Part shown: one piece after another, positions 37,849 through 49,385 of the stretch | Layout of the letters: every line of letters begins with the position of its first letter | How positions within the stretch are numbered: the first letter of the stretch is position 1 | From: Begonia masoniana | Taxonomy: Eukaryota > Streptophyta > Magnoliopsida > Cucurbitales > Begoniaceae | Direction: 5' to 3' | Length of the DNA stretch: 64,000 bases | Assembly: GCA_022432975.1 (NCBI GenBank) | Contig: CM039508.1 | Span: 42,844,646-42,908,645, forward strand | The notes under the pieces: model-generated | Databases searched by the model: none | What the model was told of the DNA's origin: nothing | The model's input: only the letters and a program-made list of their open reading frames with translations | Program-made: the position numbers and the translations under genes

Positions 37849-40174
37849 TCACAACAGCTGCAATCCTGATACAGTACCCTCCAATTTATCCAGCCGAGTG
37901 TTGACTGAAGTCTGGTATTCAGAAAACAATGTTCCCATGCTAGCTGCTATAGAATTCTTCAGTTCATCAAGCTGATGTTGAGATAGTGAAAAACTGCCAC
38001 TAGGAATGTCTCGTGGAGGAGGAGCTTGTGCATGTTCTGGAGCAAAATCCATGTCCATGTCCATTACGACCAGGTTCTGCTTCAACATTTTGCTCAGCCA
38101 TGTCCAAATGAGCAGGCACATTGCCTTCTTCACCTTCCCATACCCATTCCCCTTCATCGTTTAAAATGCAATCCCCATGCGTGCTAAAGTGGATGGGGTG
38201 TAGTAATTTGTTGCCTCAGCTTGATTGGTTTGCCAAAGCTCAAATATCAATCCCATGGACATCACAAATCTTCATTATAAGAAGATTGAAAGGTAGAGAC
38301 TTGGAGGCATTGTTGAAAACATCGATCATTCCTTGAGAATAATGTAGCCTACATTGAAGATTTCCTCACGAAATATCCATGTCCATGTCCATGTCCATGT
38401 CCATGTCCATGTCCATGTCCATGTCCATGTCCATGTCCATGTCCATGTCCATGTCCATGTCCATGTCCATGTCCATGTCCATGTCCATGTCCATGTCCAT
38501 GTCCATGTCCATGTCCATGTCCATGTCCATGTCCATGTCCATGTCCATGTCCATGTCCATGTCCATGTCCATGTCCATGTCCATGTCCATGTCCATGTCC
38601 ATGTCCATGTCCATGTCCATGTCCATGTCCATGTCCATGTCCATGTCCATGTCCATGTCCATGTCCATGTCCATGTCCATGTCCATGTCCATGTCCATGT
38701 CCATGTCCATGTCCATGTCCATGTCCATGTCCATGTCCATGTCCATGTCCATGTCCATGTCCATGTCCATGTCCATGTCCATGTCCATGTCCATGTCCAT
38801 GTCCATGTCCATGTCCATGTCCATGTCCATGTCCATGTCCATGTCCATGTCCATGTCCATGTCCATGTCCATGTCCATGTCCATGTCCATGTCCATGTCC
38901 ATGTCCATGTCCATGTCCATGTCCATGTCCATGTCCATGTCCATGTCCATGTCCATGTCCATGTCCATGTCCATGTCCATGTCCATGTCCATGTCCATGT
39001 CCATGTCCATGTCCATGTCCATGTCCATGTCCATGTCCATGTCCATGTCCATGTCCATGTCCATGTCCATGTCCATGTCCATGTCCATGTCCATGTCCAT
39101 GTCCATGTCCATGTCCATGTCCATGTCCATGTCCATGTCCATGTCCATGTCCATGTCCATGTCCATGTCCATGTCCATGTCCATGTCCATGTCCATGTCC
39201 ATGTCCATGTCCATGTCCATGTCCATGTCCATGTCCATGTCCATGTCCATGTCCATGTCCATGTCCATGTCCATGTCCATGTCCATGTCCATGTCCATGT
39301 CCATGTCCATGTCCATGTCCATGTCCATGTCCATGTCCATGTCCATGTCCATGTCCATGTCCATGTCCATGTCCATGTCCATGTCCATGTCCATGTCCAT
39401 GTCCATGTCCATGTCCATGTCCATGTCCATGTCCATGTCCATGTCCATGTCCATGTCCATGTCCATGTCCATGTCCATGTCCATGTCCATGTCCATGTCC
39501 ATGTCCATGTCCATGTCCATGTCCATGTCCATGTCCATGTCCATGTCCATGTCCATGTCCATGTCCATGTCCATGTCCATGTCCATGTCCATGTCCATGT
39601 CCATGTCCATGTGATGGATAACCCTTGCACGGACGTTTAATCTCTTGCTGATGGCCTATTTGAAATTGCTTGGTTTGGATTCCTTGCTATCAACCTAGAT
39701 CATCTCCTTCTTCGTCCCTAACAAACGAAGGAAATTTTCCAGACTCATATACTCCTCACCATCATCGCAAATTCACAATTAAGTAGCGCGTTCAACCACC
39801 TGGCAGTGATTTCTATGTGTTCCCCAAACAGCATAGGTAGAAATCTTCAGAGGGTTCACAGAGTGATCCATGTTTGCATAGAACATCATCACTGGAGTTT
39901 TCGCAAAACTTTTCAGGAAGATCAAAATACCATGCAAACCCATTTCAGTGAAGGTGTTCTCTAAATTCAATTTTGATAATCTTGCATAATCCACTTTCCT
40001 ACTTAAGATAAGGCTCTTGAACTGAAAATCACGGTCATACCTAATTTTTGATTCTTTGTCTTTGTATCGGAAAGTTGGATATACTGGCTCGTGGTCTTCT
40101 TCCTCATTACCCCGAGTAGCATTCTTCGCTCTCCGCTTGTGAACTTGTAGCTTCTTGCGAGAGGAGGATGCCAT
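37849..40174 (-). pseudogene. plant-transposon-protein gene (Transposase_32-like), broken
   Basis: The N-terminal piece (40174-39779, MASSSRKKLQVHKRRAKN) leads into FTEMGLHGILIFLKSFAKTPVMMFYANMDH, which I recall as typical of the uncharacterised 'putative plant transposon protein' domain. A 6-bp array of 1237 nt follows. A C-terminal piece then reads, in changing frames and with stops, NDEGEWVWEGEEGN and finally HQLDELKNSIAASMGTLFSEYQTSVNTRLDKLEG (38000-37850), a coiled-coil-like tail. A short natural CATGTC repeat occurs in this coding region at about 38046-38064 (MDMDMD on the minus strand). The molecular function of this family is not established to my knowledge. It sits between the two Harbinger genes on the same strand. 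Confidence 0.6.
38376..39612. repeat. CATGTC hexamer array, 1237 nt
   Basis: A pure (CCATGT)n array of about 206 copies with no interruption seen. It yields open frames on both strands (HV, MS, TW, MD repeats) that are not genes. Its length is not a round number, unlike the other pure arrays, but its purity and its position inside a coding pseudogene next to a natural short CATGTC repeat suggest the same origin. Confidence 0.85.
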
Positions 40175-40222
40175 TTATCGCGTGAGATCAAACTGTGCTG
40201 AACGAATGTGGAGAAAACAGGC

Positions 40223-40285
40223 GCGAATTGAGAGAACGACGGTGCGAATTGAGAGAACGACGGTGCGAATTGAGAGAACGACGGT
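40223..40285. repeat. 21-bp tandem repeat, three copies
   Basis: Three copies of GCGAATTGAGAGAACGACGGT in the leader region upstream of the gene starting at 40174. Confidence 0.9.
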
Positions 40286-40339
40286 GGTAGGGTTGCGGCT
40301 GTTCCGAATCTTCTCTCAGAAAGTTTAAGACTTTGAGAG

Positions 40340-40530
40340 TGTCGACCCAGTCTTAAAAACTTCAAAATAATCGCAAATCATAGAGATAGTGTCGACCAGG
40401 TTTCCATACTTGGTCGACACTATTGGACCAGGTTTTCATAGTGTCGACCCTGTCTCCAGACCTGGTCGACACTATTAGACCAGGTTTGCATAGTGTCGAC
40501 CCTGTCTCCAGACCTGGTCGACACATTCAC
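40340..40530. promoter_or_regulatory. cluster of GTGTCGAC palindromes upstream of a gene
   Basis: GTGTCGACC and its complement GGTCGACAC occur about eight times, partly in a 52-bp tandem repeat (units at 40441 and 40493). The cluster lies 170-360 bp upstream of the start at 40174. The same motif fills the hairpin upstream of the transposase. A regulatory or transposase-binding role is inference. Confidence 0.45.
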
Positions 40531-40643
40531 CTTAAAAGTGTGACAATACGCTTGAAACTTGATAAAATTAAACAAACCATTACATTAAAATTGCTGAAAC
40601 CATTACATGAAAAGATATTACATAAATTGCTTAAACCATTACA

Positions 40644-41804
40644 TTAAAATTTCATGATGTTTGCCCTAATATGATCACACAATCTTTCATGATCTATTTT
40701 TTGTTGATCGGTCATATGCGAGGTATCCATAACGAGGTAGTCCAGGTACTTTGTTATTCTCTGTTCTTCTGCCTTCTTTGCCTCAATCTCCACTAGTTTC
40801 TCCAATGCAGCTGCTTTTCGAGCTTGAGTTTCAAAATACTCAGCAGGCAGACTTTTGTTTCCTTCTTTCTCCTTTGCCTTTCTTTTGGCTGCCTTTTGTC
40901 CAATTGGCCGAACTTCATGTACTTCATCGTCACTGTTCTCTAGATTAGATGACGAAGTGTATGCCCCTGATTCAGAAACTTTTGTTCTCTTTGAGCCCTC
41001 TTGATGATATGAAGTATTCCATTTTGGCTCATTCTTTAATATCTTCCAACAATAGTCAAACATAAAAGGAGAGCCACCATTCTCAGATTTATATAGCTGG
41101 TGAGCATGCTCCATAATTTGGTCATCGGACCACCCACTATGGCGTGATTGTTGAACTCGTTGGTAACAACCATTGAAAAGTAATACCTTATGATTTACAT
41201 TGTTCCAATGATCCTTGCATTGCATCCGTGTTCTGCTTGGTCCATCTTGTCGGTGTTCGTTAAAGTAATTAGCAATGCGATCCCAAAGCGTCTTGCTGTT
41301 TGGTCATTCCCGACCACAGCATCCTTGGATGTGTTGAGCCATCCACTTATGAGAAGTAGATCTTCTACTTCACTCCACCTCATTTTTTTTTGGGCTTTTT
41401 TTTGGTTTAATACCTTCAACAATTCGAGGAGCATTCTGTAACTCGTCTCCACTACGTTCGGGTCGAGATTCAGAAGCTGAGGTGGATGGTGTTCGGTGTG
41501 AGGTTGGTGAATCAAGTGGAGGTGAATTTGCAAACGGGACAAATGGTGAATACGGAGACCTCTCAAATGAACTCATATTTGTGTTTTGAAATGGTGGAAA
41601 TGGATAATTGAGTAAGTCATGAAAGTTTCCCGGTACTTGAGAAAATTGGAAATGTGGACCTTGGGATGTTGGAGAATTTTGGGAAAATTGAGTATTTCCA
41701 GTTTGAGGTAGTGGGTGAGGGATATTTGAAGAACTTTGGGAAAATTGAAAAATTGGATAATGATAATTTGGGAGGTTGGAGTTGGAAGAGTGATCCGAAT
41801 CCAT
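40644..41804 (-). CDS. Harbinger Myb/SANT-like partner protein, two frameshifts
   Basis: I place the start at the ATG at 41804 (MDSDHSSNSNLPNYHY). A Ser/Pro/Asn/Phe-rich N-terminal half (to about 41420) is followed by a Myb/SANT-like trihelix region (RWSEVEDLLLISGWLNTSKDA, 41390-41300; CKDHWNNVNHKV, 41222-41187) and a C-terminal helical region rich in K, E and A (to 40644). Two one-base shifts break it: a nine-T run at 41383-41391 and an AAA at 41285-41287. Removing one base from the first and adding one to the second gives an open frame of about 386 residues. In plants this protein works with the DDE transposase by binding element DNA and aiding nuclear import (family knowledge). Confidence 0.85.
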
Positions 41805-42109
41805 TGGTATACGAATTTGAGTCAAAATGAGAAGGAAATTGTGAAGAGATTGTAAGAATTTGTGAAGAAATGTAGGAAAAACGATGAGAAAATTTAATAT
41901 GAACAACAATAGTACTATTTATAGATAAAAAAGTAAAAATATTTAAATTAATAATTTTTTTCTCATTTCTATACGTTGAGCAACGGTCATTTTTTGTTTT
42001 ACCCACATTTTTGTTTTGTAGGAAAATAATATAAATAAAAACTATTTTTTATTCTAATATTTATACATTATAAATTAAAAATTATTATTATTTTATTAAT
42101 TCATCTCTC

Positions 42110-42240
42110 CTAGGTGGCGTGGTTTGAGGGTTGTTTATATAAACAACCCTCAAACCACGTGGGTTGCTCTCCAATGGAGAAAGCAACCCACGTTGGGTTG
42201 TTTGTCAGAAAATTCTGACAAACAACCCTTCAAACCACTC
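42110..42240. repeat. nested palindromes near the right Harbinger end
   Basis: GGTTTGAGGGTTGTTTATATAAACAACCCTCAAACC is one perfect palindrome (given here in parts: GGTTTGAGGG, TTGTTTATATAAACAA, CCCTCAAACC). GGGTTGCT...AGCAACCC and TGTCAGAAAATTCTGACA follow. They are sub-terminal and could be read by the transposase. Confidence 0.8.
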
Positions 42241-42254
42241 CCATTGGAGATGGT

Positions 42255-42860
42255 CTAGAGGTAATTTGCTGATGGACGATTGACCTTCGTAGAACCGCTG
42301 TGAGAAGCAATGAACTCGACCACACTGGATACAAGCTCCTCAACAGTCACCGGAGCAGTCGTGTCCACAACCAGCTTTGGCACATCACCGACGTCAAAAT
42401 CGGTGGAACCGCCGTAACCCTCCATAAGTTTCTCCATCTCTGGCCAAGTGGCCGGCTTATGCCAGCTGGCCTCGCATTCCGATCCCCGGCGTTCGAGCCT
42501 GCGTCTCCACTCCGCCTCGTCCCGAGGCCGACACTCGACGATCAGAAGGCGGGCGCCGGCGGAGGAAGCGAGGTGGATGAGGCGGTCGAGGTGGGAGCGG
42601 CGGGAGAGAGGGAAGTCGATGAGGACGCTGAGGCCGAGCCGGAGCTGGGTGGAGGCGAGGCGGAAGACGGCGTCGTAGGAGAGGTCGTTGAGCAGAGAGA
42701 GATTGGAGTCGGAGAGGAGAGGGGATGTGCAGTCTTTGATGTCGTCTTTGTCGAGGAGAGGGAATTTGAAGAGAGAGGCTATGGAAGAAGCTAAGGTGGA
42801 CTTACCTGTGCCGGGATGGCCTTTCATGGCTATTATCATCTTCCCTTCGATTTCCGCCAT
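42255..42860 (-). CDS. small P-loop kinase-like protein
   Basis: The frame runs 201 codons from the ATG at 42860 without an intron. Residues 14-22 are a perfect Walker A motif (GHPGTGKST) preceded by the hydrophobic strand MIIAMK. LLIVECRPRDEAEWRRRLERRG (about 105-126) resembles the lid region of adenylate-kinase-like enzymes, and VPKLVVDTTAPVTVEELV lies near the C-terminus. The family is a plant group of uncharacterised P-loop phosphotransferases; the substrate is not known to me. No signal peptide, so cytosol is likely. The gene is GC-rich compared with its surroundings. Its TAG stop (42255-42257) straddles the junction with the Harbinger element: the final G comes from the transposon terminus. 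The insertion may have redefined the C-terminus and certainly replaced the 3' untranslated region. Confidence 0.85.
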   Translation of the reverse strand: MAEIEGKMIIAMKGHPGTGKSTLASSIASLFKFPLLDKDDIKDCTSPLLSDSNLSLLNDLSYDAVFRLASTQLRLGLSVLIDFPLSRRSHLDRLIHLASSAGARLLIVECRPRDEAEWRRRLERRGSECEASWHKPATWPEMEKLMEGYGGSTDFDVGDVPKLVVDTTAPVTVEELVSSVVEFIASHSGSTKVNRPSANYL

Positions 42861-43780
42861 TGTTTTCAGTCTGAAATCTTCTGCTGCTGTGATCCTATCT
42901 CACAATCAGAAATTACATCTTAAGCTAAATTAAATAGAGGCAATAGAAAAATTGAAAACCTTTAAGACCACTCAGAAGAGAAATTCCCTCATTTAAATTA
43001 AGGTATAGTGATTTTTGCGATTCAATCAACAATATCTAAAGTAAAGTAAAAAATTTTAATATTAAAAATAAGTTCGATCATGCCCAATTAGAACAATTTT
43101 AGATGTTTTTTTAAACAAAAAAATCTTAAACAAAACCATTTTCTATGGGACTATACGTGTAACAAACTAGAATGACCCATAGGGACCCAAATTATACCAG
43201 TAAAAGTGCACAATTTCACATGGCCTGAAAAAATAAAAAATGCATGATTTATTGGTAAAAATTTTTTTCCTACATAGTACAACGCGTTTTTGGCTAACTC
43301 TAAAAATAAATCCATGTAGGTTCAGTTTCAAAACACAGAATATTATATTGGGATTTGGGAGCACCGGAAACTTTACAATTTGCATCCAACCCCGTTTTAG
43401 TTTCTAGAACATGAAGAACCAACCAAACCGCGTAGGTCAATTTTACCTACAATTTTGCCCACCCCTTGCTTAAACTCAACCTATTTTTTGCATAAAATTT
43501 TTTAAATTATAAAGCACTCATCAGTATAATCTCTCTCAACAATTACACTTTTTGGAGATCGAACTTGTGTTTTCATTATAGACCGATATCATCTCAACCG
43601 ACACTTGTTGGTTATTCGCCATTTAGTCCATAAACTTGTTTTAAAAGACACTTTCCTTCAATAAATTGTGTTATTCTTTTCCTTGGCCTTTAGCTAGAAA
43701 AAGACCAATCCAAAGAACAATCCAAAGAAAAATCAATCTACTTATCTTGATTCTACTTGTTGGTGATCTTCCAAGCTCCA
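42861..43780. other. intergenic region between two divergent host genes
   Basis: AT-rich with no gene or repeat boundary that I recognise. It must contain the promoters of the kinase gene (left) and the sulfotransferase gene (right). Confidence 0.5.
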
Positions 43781-43786
43781 TGACCA

Positions 43787-43794
43787 TTTATAAA
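43787..43794 (+). promoter_or_regulatory. TATA box of the sulfotransferase gene
   Basis: TTTATAAA lies 73-80 bp upstream of the ATG at 43867, a usual distance for a plant gene with a short leader. Confidence 0.55.
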
Positions 43795-43866
43795 TCCCCA
43801 CTAATCAAATAAACCAATCAACCTAAAAACCCTAATCTTCAATCTCTCCAAAAAGCTTTGGTTCCC

Positions 43867-44850
43867 ATGGCCACACCCAATTATTCCTCTCAACTTCACC
43901 TCCCCAAACAATCCTTCTTTGAATCACTCCATCTCTGCAAATTTCAAGGATTTTGGTTCTTCCAAGACGACATCGACAGCATTATGTTGTCCCGATCTCA
44001 ATTCATCGCTCGAGAGGACGACATTTTCCTGGCATCTTCGATGAAAACCGGCACCACATGGCTCAAGGCCCTTTGTGCATGCATAGTAGGAAACAAAGCC
44101 AGTACATATTGCCATAGCCAAGAAGATGACAAAGAAGACCCTTTACTGAAGGACATAGTTCATGTCCATATGCCCAATTTGGAAAATCTTTATAGAATAA
44201 ATCCTCACATTGATCTCTCTAAAATCATTGCTCCTCCTAGGCTTTTTCACACCCACATGCCTTATAAAATCTTACCAGACTCCATTAAAAACACAAACTG
44301 CAAGATTATTTACGTTGTCAGAAACCCAAAAGACACGTTTGTTTCATTGTGGCATTTCTTCCAACAGTTGGTGCGCGAGAACCAGGAACAGGAAACTTAC
44401 CCAATAGAAAAAGCATTTGAAAGCTTCCGCAATGGCGTCCACCCTTACGGGCCGTTCTTCGACCATGCTCTGGAGTATTGGAACGAGAGCTTGAAATCGC
44501 CGGAAAGGGTACTGTTTTTGAAATACGAGGAGCTGAAGAGAGACCCGCGAGCCGAGGTGAAGAAACTGGGTTTGTTTCTCGGGCGACAATTGGAAGAAGA
44601 TGAAGTTGATAGGGTGATAAAGAGGTCGAGCTTAGAGAGGATGAAGAACTCAGAAGCTCACACACGGAAAAGGGTGAATTGGGTTCAGAATTTAACTGTA
44701 CCTTGCGATTTGTTCTTCAGAAAAGGCGTTGTAGGGGATTGGAAAAACCATTTCACGCCGGAGATGGCTGAGATTGTTGATGAAATGGCGGAGACTGCGT
44801 TAGAAGGGTCTGGTCTTCGTCTCCTTGATCTCGAGACGTCAATGGAGTGA
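43867..44850 (+). CDS. cytosolic sulfotransferase (SOT family)
   Basis: An intronless frame of 327 codons from the ATG at 43867 (context CCCATGGCC) to a TGA at 44848-44850; length is typical of plant SOTs. An in-frame TTG three codons upstream is not a likely start. PAPS-binding motifs are all present: region I SSMKTGTTWLKAL (57-69), the probable catalytic His130 in FHTHMPY, RNPKDTFVSLWHF with Arg152 and Ser160 contacting the 3'-phosphate, the YEELKRDP segment (about 222-229), and the C-terminal RKGVVGDWKNHFT (285-297). The enzyme transfers sulfate from PAPS to a hydroxyl of a small molecule such as a flavonoid, brassinosteroid, glucosinolate precursor or hydroxyjasmonate; the sequence alone does not tell which. 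No signal peptide. No defect is visible, so I regard it as functional. Confidence 0.95.
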   Translation: MATPNYSSQLHLPKQSFFESLHLCKFQGFWFFQDDIDSIMLSRSQFIAREDDIFLASSMKTGTTWLKALCACIVGNKASTYCHSQEDDKEDPLLKDIVHVHMPNLENLYRINPHIDLSKIIAPPRLFHTHMPYKILPDSIKNTNCKIIYVVRNPKDTFVSLWHFFQQLVRENQEQETYPIEKAFESFRNGVHPYGPFFDHALEYWNESLKSPERVLFLKYEELKRDPRAEVKKLGLFLGRQLEEDEVDRVIKRSSLERMKNSEAHTRKRVNWVQNLTVPCDLFFRKGVVGDWKNHFTPEMAEIVDEMAETALEGSGLRLLDLETSME

Positions 44851-44930
44851 CAAATCGTTTCGCTCGAAAGCGAGGAGCCCTGCTTACACTTCATATTTCT
44901 GTATCCTCAATGGCCCATTATTTATTTATC

Positions 44931-44936
44931 AATAAA
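44931..44936 (+). terminator. polyadenylation signal of the sulfotransferase gene
   Basis: AATAAA lies 81 bp after the stop codon in an AT-rich stretch, a usual place for a plant near-upstream element. Confidence 0.5.
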
Positions 44937-45138
44937 ATAATTAAAATAATATATTATTGGGTAAGTACAAATTATACCTTATTATTAGGTCATTTACAAC
45001 TTGAAACTTAACGTAATTTTTCCAACAAATCGAAACTCAATCTTTCCGTAGTTAACCTTTGAAATAAAAATTGTCGTTACCTCCTACGCATCATTCTCCA
45101 GTCGCATTTCCAGTAGATATCCTTCTTTAGCACCTTAA

Positions 45139-45470
45139 AAATTACGCCATAGAAACATCTTTTAATTGCTAGAGTTAATGCACAACGACTCTAAACTCAT
45201 GATAGTTTATGAATTCATGGAAAATGATAGTCTTGAAGAAGTTCTATTAGAGCTGATGACAAGGAAGAGGCCACTGGAGACTGAGTTCGGAAAACACACA
45301 AAGATTGTTGAATGTGTAAGAAGGAAAATAATGGAAAAGAGAAGTTTGGAAGAAACTGTAATCCCTGTGATAGGAAGAAACTACAAGGAGGAAGTGGTGC
45401 CAATGATAAGACTAAATTTGTTATGCAAAGCGAAGTTATCAGGAGAAGGAACCTGTTGGAAGGAAAAATA
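45139..45470 (+). pseudogene. leucine-rich-repeat receptor kinase fragment
   Basis: The frame reads KLRHRNI, a TAA at 45163-45165, then LMHNDSKLMIVYEFMENDSLEEVL, which is the hinge and N-lobe to C-lobe link of plant LRR receptor kinases (PXL/MIK-like to my eye). It then jumps directly to ELMTRKRPLETEFGKHTKIVECVRRKI and LNLLCKAKLSGEGT, the far C-lobe. The catalytic loop, DFG motif and activation segment (about 120 residues) are missing. With one stop and that deletion it cannot be a kinase. No extracellular or membrane part is nearby. Confidence 0.75.
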
Positions 45471-46640
<1,170 letters not shown>

Positions 46641-48055
46641 CGTTTGGTATGTTTATTGAAGTAGCATTATGAATTTTTTTAAATTTAATTTATAAAGTTC
46701 TCCACTGGGGTCGGTTCTGGGATCCCCACCCCCCGTTCTCAGTTGAAAAACAGAAATAGGTTAAGAAGAAGGGTCAAGAGGAATCTGTAACGCCCCGAGT
46801 TTTCTGAACCCGGTTTGTTACTCATAAACTCATACTTGACTAAGAAATTTTGGACCAAATTTAAAACTTCGCTCGAAAGTCAAAATTTTATATTTTTTAA
46901 GACTTCAAAACATTTAAAGACTTGCAGCGGAAATCATTTAAGCAAAAATAGAGTTAAACAAAACTATAAAAACAATGTTTGAATAAACGGTTAGAATATT
47001 AAGAAATAATCGACCAAAGAAGGTAAAGGTTTAAATCGTGAAATACTTGAAAAGTTACAGAAGTCAACCGTATCTGCCGCTGAGCAAAATCAACGGAAGA
47101 GACTGAAACAGAAAACAAAAGGCTTCTTCCGGTGACAAAACGACAAAACTTTGGCTACGTCATTCGGTGGATTCAACAAACGACATCCACCGGTGACTAA
47201 ACGACAAAGTTCATTTTTCGTTCACAAGTCAAAACAAAATAGGATACATCGCCCGGTCACTAAGTGACAAAAACCATTGCTCGCAACCACCGGTCATAAG
47301 ACGACAAAAGTCTTCCTACATCTACCGATGACGTCAGCCGGATGATTTCCTTCATCCGATCGACTAAATCTCGCATCCACTGGTGACGTCAGCAGGATGA
47401 TTTCCTTCATTCGATCGACTTTATCACACGTCCACCGGTAAGACAAGCTACATATTCCGGTTACTAAACGGCAAATTACATTCTGTATCATCCGATGGCT
47501 TCCACTGAGGACATCTTTCGATAGAGAACAGATTAACAACACAACATCTGCCGATAGACTTCATCTACCGACAGCGAACAAAACAACAACTCTAACTACG
47601 GAAAGGAATTTACTCACTTTACTGAAACCATTCTGAAGCAATTCAAATCGTTGCATTACTCAAATCCAGTAAGAACCCAATATTTAAAATTCCACAGAAT
47701 ACTATCATCAGAAAATCTCAAAACGTATTCAAAATATTAAAGACCATTACTGTCATGAAAACTTAACATACTCAGATTGAAACACTGTTAACTAAACCAT
47801 TCCAACTACAGACATCAGTTAATCTGCCTCATCAGTTTACTGGACCGAAACATGGATGTAGTCCTCCAACCACATCTATTCATCAGTGCACTCAAGGAAA
47901 TCACCTACAGTCTCCTCAACACCTACATCACAAAACTCATCTATTAGCCTAATGCTAAGTAAGTAAAGCAATAATGAAATGAAATACTAAAATATGAATT
48001 CCTAAACATGCAATTTCTACTTTCTCATCTCAGTTGTTCATTCATCGTTTCTGTT

Positions 48056-48385
48056 CAGATCCCCCGGTGAAATTGGAAGTTGGATCAACTCTCCCAAAGT
48101 ATAAACATCTACTGACTCATTAAGGGGCGGATAAATTCCCTTAACAGTAAATCTGATTCACATGTTCAGATCCCCCTGTGAAATTGGAAGTTGGATCAAC
48201 TCTCCCAAAGTATAAACATCCACTGACTCATTAAGGGGCGGATAATTCCCTTAACAGTAAATCTGATTCACATGTTCAGATCCCCTGTGAAATTGAAACT
48301 CCCCCTGTGAAATTGGAATTTGGATCAACTCTCCAAAGTATAAATATCCACTGCTCATTAAGAGGCAGATTATTTTCCTTAACAG
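48056..48385. repeat. natural 111-bp tandem repeat of the LTR
   Basis: About three diverged units starting CAGATCCCCCTGTGAAATTGG, with small deletions and a partial repeat near 48278-48310. The right LTR has a similar set at 56177-56485. Confidence 0.85.
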
Positions 48386-49385
48386 TTAAGGGGCGGATAA
48401 ATTCCCTTAACAGTAAATCTGATTCACATGTTCAGATCCCCCTGTGAAATTGGAAGTTGGATCAACTCTCCCAAAGTATAAACATCCACTGACTCATTAA
48501 GGGGCGGATAAATTCCCTTAACAGTAAATCTGATTCACATGTTCAGATCCCCCTGTGAAATTGGAAGTTGGATCAACTCTCCCAAAGTATAAATATCCAC
48601 TGACTCATTAAGGGGCGGATAAATTCCCTTAACAGTAAATCTGATTCACATGTTCAGATCCCCCTGTGAAATTGGAAGTTGGATCAACTCTCCCAAAGTA
48701 TAAACATCCACTGACTCATTAAGGGGCGGATAAATTCCCTTAACAGTAAATCTGATTCACATGTTCAGATCCCCCTGTGAAATTGGAAGTTGGATCAACT
48801 CTCCCAAAGTATAAACATCCACTGACTCATTAAGGGGCGGATAAATTCCCTTAACAGTAAATCTGATTCACATGTTCAGATCCCCCTGTGAAATTGGAAG
48901 TTGGATCAACTCTCCCAAAGTATAAACATCCACTGACTCATTAAGGGGCGGATAAATTCCCTTAACAGTAAATCTGATTCACATGTTCAGATCCCCCTGT
49001 GAAATTGGAAGTTGGATCAACTCTCCCAAAGTATAAACATCCACTGACTCATTAAGGGGCGGATAAATTCCCTTAACAGTAAATCTGATTCACATGTTCA
49101 GATCCCCCTGTGAAATTGGAAGTTGGATCAACTCTCCCAAAGTATAAACATCCACTGACTCATTAAGGGGCGGATAAATTCCCTTAACAGTAAATCTGAT
49201 TCACATGTTCAGATCCCCCTGTGAAATTGGAAGTTGGATCAACTCTCCCAAAGTATAAACATCCACTGACTCATTAAGGGGCGGATAAATTCCCTTAACA
49301 GTAAATCTGATTCACATGTTCAGATCCCCCTGTGAAATTGGAAGTTGGATCAACTCTCCCAAAGTATAAACATCCACTGACTCAT
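48386..49385. repeat. 111-bp tandem array, exactly 1000 nt (probable gap filler)
   Basis: Nine successive units with a strict 111-bp period (CAGATC at 48433, 48544, 48655 and so on to 49321) and only one substitution noticed (AAATATCC near 48591). It begins directly after the natural end of the LTR repeats and stops directly before the LTR terminus. Confidence 0.88.

Larger units (their letters stand above)
34851..42255 (-). mobile_element. PIF/Harbinger DNA transposon
   Basis: The left end GAGCATCTCCAA (34851-34862) and right end TTGGAGATGGTC (42244-42255) are inverted copies with one mismatch, the typical Harbinger terminus. The flanks are TTA on the left and TAG on the right, so the 3-bp TTA/TAA duplication is imperfect. 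Both usual genes are present on the minus strand: the Myb/SANT-like ORF (41804-40644) upstream and the DDE transposase (36567-35253) downstream. Between them lie a plant-transposon-protein pseudogene, a 6-bp array and a hairpin. Without the array the element is about 6.2 kb. Confidence 0.85.

Noticed and set aside
38326..39640. HV, MS, TW and MD dipeptide-repeat ORFs
   Set aside because: Translation of the hexamer array.
43858..43866. Upstream TTG start for the sulfotransferase
   Set aside because: The ATG at 43867 has good context and gives the normal family N-terminus.
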